DNA of 64,000 nt from Massilia rhizosphaerae (lineage in GTDB: Bacteria > Pseudomonadota > Gammaproteobacteria > Burkholderiales > Burkholderiaceae_D), in assembly GCF_016093545.1 (NCBI RefSeq), contig NZ_JADKYX010000025.1:47609-111608 (forward strand). Direction: 5' to 3'. Of this stretch, positions 58,986-64,000 are shown in pieces. Numbering within the stretch: the stretch's first letter is position 1; the number at the start of each line of letters is the position of its first letter. The position numbers and the translations under genes are program-made. The notes beneath the pieces were generated by a model that worked only from the letters and a program-made list of their open reading frames with translations, did not search any database and was not told the origin of the DNA.

Positions 58986-59858
58986 TCAATGACCGGCTAT
59001 CGTCTGATCGATCCATTCCGCATAAAAGCCCACTCGTGCGGCCGCAAACTGCTGTCCGCATATCCCCATGCGGAAGGTGCCGTCCTGCATTTGCTGAACA
59101 ATATCTTTTACTTCCTCGGCTGTTCCATCCAGGCCATGGATGACACCTGCCAAATAGGTGCGCCCGTCCACATCAATGGTGACCGGACCGCCGCTATCGC
59201 CGCCCGCCGTGGCGCCGCTGAGCGGTGGTGCGTTGGCGCTGCAATCGAACACGTAACGTAGCCAGGCGCCATCGGTCCGAGTCAGGCGATCCTGCGCGCG
59301 CCGCAATCGCGTGCGATGGCTCGCATTGTCCGCGGCGCCGGTGAGATCGGTGCCTGTGGCGCCAGCGCCGTACAACGTCGCCACCATGCCAACCCTGGCG
59401 TGACCACGATCGATGGGCATGGGCGTAACATCATTGACGGGCTCTGCGAGTTCCAGAAGGGCAATGTCGTGCATGGCAGCCATGGCCGCCATGTATTGGT
59501 GGACAAATGCATCGGGCCTTGCGGTTTTGACTTGCTTGAACAGCGCTCGCCAAGCGTCTCGCGAAGCAGGGTAATCGGGATAGACGACAATGCGGCTCAC
59601 CGCGCGCTTCGTTCCATGAATGATCACGAAGTGTTCTTCGGGCATGGACTGCATCATGCCGACCGCATGCGCGGCGGTAATCACCCAGCGCGGGGCGATG
59701 AGGGTGCCATGGCCTTCGTCGGGCAGATCGACCAGCACCGGAATGGTTTGCGTGTCGACGCGGTAGCGCGCATCCGGTTGATCGTGACGTATGACGATGG
59801 CGTGGGCGCTTGGGCCGAGTAATAGAAGCGGCAGCGTAAGGCGCAGCAAAAACTTCAT
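58986..59858 (-). CDS. Secreted trypsin-like serine protease
   Basis: A 290-residue S1-family protease. Residues 1-20 are a signal peptide (MKFLLRLTLPLLLLGPSAHA). The catalytic triad is visible as His in WVITAAHAVG (around residue 64), Asp in MHDIALLELAEP, and Ser in ATAGGDSGGPVTID. A cysteine pair in FDCSAN and GICGQQ could form a disulfide. It would act in the periplasm or outside the cell. It is divergent from the GlxA-type regulator gene 102 bases away. Length and motif spacing suit the Tryp_SPc family; the substrate is unknown. Confidence 0.88.
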   Translation of the reverse strand: MKFLLRLTLPLLLLGPSAHAIVIRHDQPDARYRVDTQTIPVLVDLPDEGHGTLIAPRWVITAAHAVGMMQSMPEEHFVIIHGTKRAVSRIVVYPDYPASRDAWRALFKQVKTARPDAFVHQYMAAMAAMHDIALLELAEPVNDVTPMPIDRGHARVGMVATLYGAGATGTDLTGAADNASHRTRLRRAQDRLTRTDGAWLRYVFDCSANAPPLSGATAGGDSGGPVTIDVDGRTYLAGVIHGLDGTAEEVKDIVQQMQDGTFRMGICGQQFAAARVGFYAEWIDQTIAGH

Positions 59859-59960
59859 ATGGCTCTTTTCCTAAGGATGATTTCTGACCAGACCAATAGC
59901 GTCGATATTAATTGCGATGCGTTTGACACAAATGTCAGTTATGGATGAATATCTGCCAAT

Positions 59961-61004
59961 ATGAGCAGACATTCTGTATCACAAGGCATTGGCATCCCCG
60001 CTGCAGCGATCGATGTGTGGCTGCTGGTTTTCCCGAATTTCCTGCTGTTGGATGCAACCGGTCCGATCCAGGTGTTTTCCACGGCAAACGACGAAGCGCG
60101 TGATGCCGGCCTGCCGCTTCCATATCGCATTCATCTCGTCGCCGTCCGTGGCGGCGCCGTCGTATCTTCGTCCGGCGTGAACCTTGTCGCCGATCCGTTG
60201 CCGAGCCAGAACCTGGCCGGGGCAACCGTGATCGTGGCCGGCGGCCGGGTTGAGGATCTGCCATCCTGTGGCCATCCCGACGAGCGCGCCATGCTGGATT
60301 GGGTTCGGCAAGCCGGTAACGCGGCCGCACGCTGCTGCGCCGTTTGCACGGGGAGCTTCGTGCTCGCGCGGGCAGGACTGCTCGCAGGACGGCGCGCGGT
60401 CACGCATTGGGCCGACATCGCGGCGCTGCGCAGCGAGCACCCATCCTTGCTTGTGCAGAACGACGCTTTGCACGTCCGCGACGGCAAGTTCTATACCTCG
60501 GCCGGAATCAGTGCAGGCATGGATCTCACGCTCAGCCTGGTCGAAGAAGATCTGGGGCGCGAGGTGGCGTTGGCGGTCGCCAAGCGCATGGTGCTTTTCC
60601 TGAAGCGTCCTGGCGGCCAGCGTCAGTTCAGCGCCGAGCTGCTGGCGCAATCGCGTCCGCGCGGCGTCGCTGCGCAGCTGACTGCCTGGCTTCGTCCACG
60701 TTTGGCACAAAAAATCGACGTCGGCATGATGGCGATGGCGTGCACACTGTCCGTGCGATCGCTGCATCGCAAATTGCGGGAGGAGGCTGACCTGACACCG
60801 GCCCAGCTCCTCGCGCGCTTACGCATGGAAGCCGCCTGCCTGCTGCTCGAACAACCGGCGATGACGGTCAAGCAAGCTGCGCGCGAGAGCGGCCATGGCA
60901 CTGCATACAACTTGCGGCGCGCGTTCGTGGCACAACTGGGCGTCCTGCCGCGCGATTACCAGTCTCGCTTCGCGGGCGATTGTGGTCAACAGGCAAAAAC
61001 CTGA
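59961..61004 (+). CDS. GlxA-type AraC-family transcriptional regulator
   Basis: A 347-residue regulator. Residues ~15-210 form a DJ-1/PfpI (type 1 glutamine amidotransferase-like) domain with DATGPIQVF, ARCCAVCTGSFVLARAGLL (the nucleophile-elbow cysteine region) and RAVTHW. Residues ~235-335 form an AraC-type double helix-turn-helix (CTLSVRSLHRKLREEADLTP, SGHGTAYNLRRAF). The second HTH is slightly unusual (HGTAYNLRRAF where FxSxxxFxRxF is common). The amidase-like domain probably senses a small molecule. It is divergent from the trypsin-like protease and may control it, which is inference. Confidence 0.88.
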   Translation: MSRHSVSQGIGIPAAAIDVWLLVFPNFLLLDATGPIQVFSTANDEARDAGLPLPYRIHLVAVRGGAVVSSSGVNLVADPLPSQNLAGATVIVAGGRVEDLPSCGHPDERAMLDWVRQAGNAAARCCAVCTGSFVLARAGLLAGRRAVTHWADIAALRSEHPSLLVQNDALHVRDGKFYTSAGISAGMDLTLSLVEEDLGREVALAVAKRMVLFLKRPGGQRQFSAELLAQSRPRGVAAQLTAWLRPRLAQKIDVGMMAMACTLSVRSLHRKLREEADLTPAQLLARLRMEAACLLLEQPAMTVKQAARESGHGTAYNLRRAFVAQLGVLPRDYQSRFAGDCGQQAKT

Positions 61005-61126
61005 GGTTTGGAAGCAGGCAAGGATGCGTTATCGGTGGCTGCGTGACCGTTTTTGGTTCGGTGCTGCCTGTCATGCCACTCATGGTTTTTGCGGCTCGAC
61101 TAAATGTGATTCTGGGCTGAACAGCG

Positions 61127-61153
61127 GAGTTCGGCCAGAAGCAGTCGTTCGAC
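61127..61153. repeat. TTCGGCCAGRAGC-type dispersed repeat, copy 2
   Basis: GAGTTCGGCCAGAAGCAGTC and a GTTCGAC tail in the interval between the GlxA-type regulator and the zinc-ribbon gene. It matches the 58921-58950 copy at most positions. Confidence 0.55.
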
Positions 61154-61188
61154 CACGAGCGATTTGAAGATGCTAAAGGAAAACGTGT

Positions 61189-61404
61189 ATGTCTTATGAG
61201 TGTGCAAAATGCCATTCAAGTATGGAAGAAGGATTTTTGCTGGAGAAGGGTCATTACAACGACTTGTCATCGGAAGTCTGGGTGTCGGGTAGCCCTGATG
61301 AAAAGTCATTCCTAGGGAGGATGACTATCAAAGGCAAGGTGACATATAACGTGCGAACTTTCCGTTGTACGAATTGTGGCTACCTCGAATCGTACGCGCG
61401 GTAG
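61189..61404 (+). CDS. Small zinc-ribbon protein
   Basis: A 71-residue protein with two CxxC knuckles, YECAKCHSS at the N-terminus and FRCTNCGYLES at the C-terminus, separated by ~50 residues that would form the ribbon's strands. The internal SGSPDEKSFLGRMTIKGKV is more polar. G+C is visibly lower than in neighbouring genes, which suggests recent acquisition. AAAGGAAA precedes ATG 61189. Function unknown; a metal-binding or nucleic-acid-binding role is only a guess. Confidence 0.75.
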   Translation: MSYECAKCHSSMEEGFLLEKGHYNDLSSEVWVSGSPDEKSFLGRMTIKGKVTYNVRTFRCTNCGYLESYAR

Positions 61405-61577
61405 CACGGAATTCTACGATTGGGCTGCGGCGTCCCTGCGGATGTCCGCAATGGGTCGACAGCAACTTTTCGTGACAGTCTGTGAATTTTTCGGGAAAGC
61501 AAGCTGCTATGCTGAGTCGAAGGACCAAGATCGGTCAACTGTAGAGACTTACACGATCGCTTAACAAGGTTGAGAAC

Positions 61578-63518
61578 ATGAATCGTTATCCATTGTGGAA
61601 ATACATTCTGATCCTCGTGACAGTGCTGCTGGGCCTGCTGTACACGGCGCCTAACTATTTCGGGGACTCGCCGGCGCTGCAGGTTACGACCGGCAAGCAA
61701 ACGGTGCGCATCAACAGCGGCACCGTCACCCAGGTGGCCGACTCGCTCAAGCGCGACGGCATCCCGGCCGAGGACGTGGTGCTGGAAGGCGCCGGCGACA
61801 GCACCGCCGTGCGCGCCCGCTTCGCCACGCCGGACGCCCAGTTCAAGGCCAAGGCGGCGCTCGAGCGCGACCTGAACCGCGACCCGACCGACCCGGACTA
61901 CATCGTCACGGTCAACCTGTCCAAGAACACCCCGCTGTGGATGCAGAAGCTGCGCGCCCTGCCGATGAACCTCGGCCTGGACCTGCGCGGCGGCGTGCAC
62001 TTCCTGCTGCAGGTGGACACCAGGGCGGTTGCGGAAACCCGCATCAAGGCGATCCAGGCCGCGGCGCGCAGCCAGCTGCGCGAGGCGAACGTGCGCCACG
62101 CCGGCATCGACCGCGTCGGCGAGCGCGTCGTGATCAGCTTCCGCGATGCCGCCGCCCGCGACCAAGCGCGCAACGTGCTGGCGCGCCAGAACCCCGACCT
62201 GCAATTCGCGGACGCCGCCGACGGCACCGACATGAAGCTGATCGTCACCCTCAAGCCGGAGGCGCTGCAGCGCATGGTGGAAGACGGCGTGAAGCAGAAC
62301 ATCAGCACCCTCGGCAAGCGCATCAACGAGCTGGGCGTGAATGAGCCGGTGATCCAGCAGCAGGGCAAGGACCGCATCGTGGTCGAGCTGCCGGGCGAGC
62401 AAGATGTGGCCCATGCGAAGGACATCATCGGCCGCACCGCGACCCTGGAATTCCGCATGGTCGACGATTCGGTCACCCGCGGCACCGAATCGACCTCGAC
62501 GATTCCGCTGAACTCGGAACTATTTTCCCAAGGTCCTGGCGCTCCTGCTGTTGTATCAAAAGATACTTTCCTGACGGGAGATTACATCTCCAGCGCTTCC
62601 GCCAGCTTCGACCAGAATCAGCAACCTATCGTCCTCCTGGACCTGAACGGCGACGGCGGCCGCAAGATGCGCGAAGCGACACGCTCGCGTGTCGGTAAGC
62701 AAATGGCCGTGCTCTTAAAGGAAAAGGGCAAGTACACGGTGCTGTCAAACGCGACCATCACGACTGAATTGGGATCACGCTTCCAGATCACCGGCCTGGG
62801 CACGCCTGAGAAAGCAGCCGAGCTAGCCCTGCTGCTGCGTGCCGGCGCGTTATCGGCGCCGATGGACTTCGTCGAGGAACGGGTGGTCGGCCCGCAGTTG
62901 GGCGCCGAAAACATCGCGAAAGGCCTGCACTCGACCATGTGGGGCTTCGTCGCGATTGCGGTCTTCACGATCGTCTACTACCGGCTGTTCGGCTTCTTCA
63001 GCGTGGTGGCGCTGGCCTGCAACCTGCTGTTCCTGCTGGCCATCCTGTCGCGCCTGCAGGCGACGCTGACCCTGCCGGGTATCGCGGCAATCGCGCTGGC
63101 GCTCGGTATGGCGATCGACTCGAACGTGCTGATCAACGAGCGCATCCGCGAGGAACTGCGCAACGGGAACACGCCGCAGGCGGCGATCGCGGCCGGTTTC
63201 GAGCGCGCATGGGCTACCATCCTGGACTCGAACGTGACCACGCTGATCGTCGGCCTGGCGCTGCTGGTGTTTGGCTCGGGTCCGGTGCGCGGCTTCGCCA
63301 TCGTGCACTGCCTGGGCATCCTGACCTCGATGTTCTCGGCGGTGTTCGTTTCCCGCGGGGTGGTCAACCTGTGGTACGGCCGCAAGAAGAAGCTTGCCAA
63401 GATCGCCATCGGGACTGTTTGGACGCCTAGTAGCGTTAGCCATACGAACGACAAAAATCTTGCGTCAAAAGGTAAATCAAGCAGGCGTACAGAACAGAAT
63501 CCAATGCATCCCGATTAA
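61578..63518 (+). CDS. secD: Protein translocase subunit SecD, isolated mosaic copy
   Basis: A 646-residue SecD. The first transmembrane helix (residues ~8-24; YILILVTVLLGLLYTAPNYF) leads to the periplasmic P1 domain, the family mark LGLDLRGGVHFLLQV (~131-146), P4 (TLGKRINELGVNEPVIQQQG) and the five C-terminal transmembrane helices (GMAIDSNVLINERIREELR). Residues ~311-430 differ in base composition and are more divergent than the flanks. After RKKKLAKIAIG the C-terminus runs into ~30 unconserved residues. No yajC precedes and no secF follows, so this is not the usual sec locus and is probably a second copy. Confidence 0.85.
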   Translation: MNRYPLWKYILILVTVLLGLLYTAPNYFGDSPALQVTTGKQTVRINSGTVTQVADSLKRDGIPAEDVVLEGAGDSTAVRARFATPDAQFKAKAALERDLNRDPTDPDYIVTVNLSKNTPLWMQKLRALPMNLGLDLRGGVHFLLQVDTRAVAETRIKAIQAAARSQLREANVRHAGIDRVGERVVISFRDAAARDQARNVLARQNPDLQFADAADGTDMKLIVTLKPEALQRMVEDGVKQNISTLGKRINELGVNEPVIQQQGKDRIVVELPGEQDVAHAKDIIGRTATLEFRMVDDSVTRGTESTSTIPLNSELFSQGPGAPAVVSKDTFLTGDYISSASASFDQNQQPIVLLDLNGDGGRKMREATRSRVGKQMAVLLKEKGKYTVLSNATITTELGSRFQITGLGTPEKAAELALLLRAGALSAPMDFVEERVVGPQLGAENIAKGLHSTMWGFVAIAVFTIVYYRLFGFFSVVALACNLLFLLAILSRLQATLTLPGIAAIALALGMAIDSNVLINERIREELRNGNTPQAAIAAGFERAWATILDSNVTTLIVGLALLVFGSGPVRGFAIVHCLGILTSMFSAVFVSRGVVNLWYGRKKKLAKIAIGTVWTPSSVSHTNDKNLASKGKSSRRTEQNPMHPD

Positions 63519-63779
63519 CCCGATGTTCCCTGCGGGCTGTGGCAAAGCTGGGCCATTTGCCGCGCCACTGATCGAACATCCGGATGGGCATTGCCTTGCC
63601 TCCACTGTACGACTCCCCTCCGATGAATAGCGCAGCATGGTATCCGTGGGCGCTCGGATAAACCATCTGCCATCCTTGAGCATGAAATTCGCGATCACCG
63701 TTCCCGGCTCGAGCGTTCTCGCCACGTCGTTAACATGGTCGCCTCGTTGCCACCTTCCCGTCCAGCCGACACTCGACAC
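63436..63779 (-). pseudogene. Frameshifted BPSL0067-like protein gene remnant
   Basis: Two overlapping minus-strand frames together resemble a BPSL0067-family protein. The first frame gives RGDHVNDVARTLEPGTVIAN. After a shift near 63660 a second frame continues with GYHAALFIGGESYSGGKAMP and MFDQWRGKWP, ending at 63436. The N-terminal part, with the expected catalytic-type cysteine, is missing or beyond recognition. Its 3' end overlaps the tail of secD. Family assignment is from memory and moderate. Confidence 0.5.
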
Positions 63780-63923
63780 CTAACGAGTCATGGATAAAGA
63801 GAACGCCCCGTCCGCTACCGCTTCTTGCTGGGATTTTGGTACTAAGAGCGTATCCCAGTAGAGCTCATCCAGGGGGACATCTGACGCATTTTTGAGTCTA
63901 AGCCCATGATCAGGAGAACTATC

Positions 63924-64000
63924 ATGGGCATGCTGAAGCAAGACGATGGCTGGCGTTTGCCAGATGAGATTTGGGAGCAGATGGAACCGCTTCTGCCGCC
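63924..64000 (+). CDS. IS5-family transposase, N-terminus only (cut by window edge)
   Basis: The first 25 codons read MGMLKQDDGWRLPDEIWEQM and then EPLLPP, the start of an IS5-type transposase with the DUF4096 domain (WRLPDEIWEQMEPLLPP-like). ATG 63924 has AGGAGAA upstream. The catalytic domain is outside the window. The left end of the element probably lies in 63846-63900 but cannot be fixed without its partner end. Confidence 0.75.
   Translation, partial: MGMLKQDDGWRLPDEIWEQMEPLLP

Overview
This is 64 kb of high-G+C DNA that reads like a chromosome segment of a Massilia/Telluria-type betaproteobacterium (Oxalobacteraceae). I infer that from codon usage, an HD-GYP regulator of the REC-DUF3369 type, a DUF4214 surface protein, an mks-type condensin operon, and GGGGTCAGAGCAC-type dispersed repeats. 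I saw no rRNA, tRNA or CRISPR array. The left edge cuts a Fpg/Nei glycosylase gene and the right edge cuts an IS5-like transposase gene.

1-5.4 kb is signalling and housekeeping: the glycosylase end, an HD-GYP c-di-GMP phosphodiesterase regulator, a hybrid histidine kinase, a small lipoprotein and a PPC/DUF296 protein. 5.5-11.1 kb is the most unusual locus. One gene encodes a 1622-residue protein with an N-terminal DUF4157 domain (HEAWH) and a C-terminal OTU-like cysteine protease domain. It lies between the wreckage of a polX-like gene and a gutted DegT-family aminotransferase gene. A double-GAF histidine kinase and two small genes follow.

14-23.3 kb is a lactate/glycolate unit on the minus strand: lutABC, a nested palindrome, then lctP-glcD-glcE-glcF. 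A FadR-type regulator (lldR) is divergent from lutA and has a TGGT(N3)RCCA-type operator in front of it. Together they import lactate or glycolate and oxidise it with two Fe-S enzyme systems. 23.9-30.7 kb is a Cu/Ag efflux operon, cusC-cusB-cusA-cusF, with translationally coupled genes and a CusB that carries its own CusF-like tail.

30.8-44.8 kb holds a phosphoesterase, queC, tamA-tamB (outer-membrane assembly), a repeat cluster, an ArsR-SRPBCC-DUF1801 operon with a double palindromic operator, a quinone oxidoreductase/LysR pair, two paralogous membrane proteins and a DUF535 protein. 45-47.9 kb is a three-gene surface-polymer-like cassette: a nucleotidyltransferase-kinase fusion, a HAD phosphatase and a GT-B-like protein. 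48-51.4 kb is a secreted-type DUF4214/Ig-like repeat protein. 51.5-56.5 kb is the mksF-mksE-mksB condensin operon with no nuclease subunit next to it.

56.5-64 kb is a rearranged tail. It has an IS1182-family element with 26-bp inverted ends, a trypsin-like protease divergent from a GlxA-type regulator, a small zinc-ribbon protein, an isolated mosaic secD with no yajC or secF, a frameshifted BPSL0067-like remnant, and the start of an IS5-like element.
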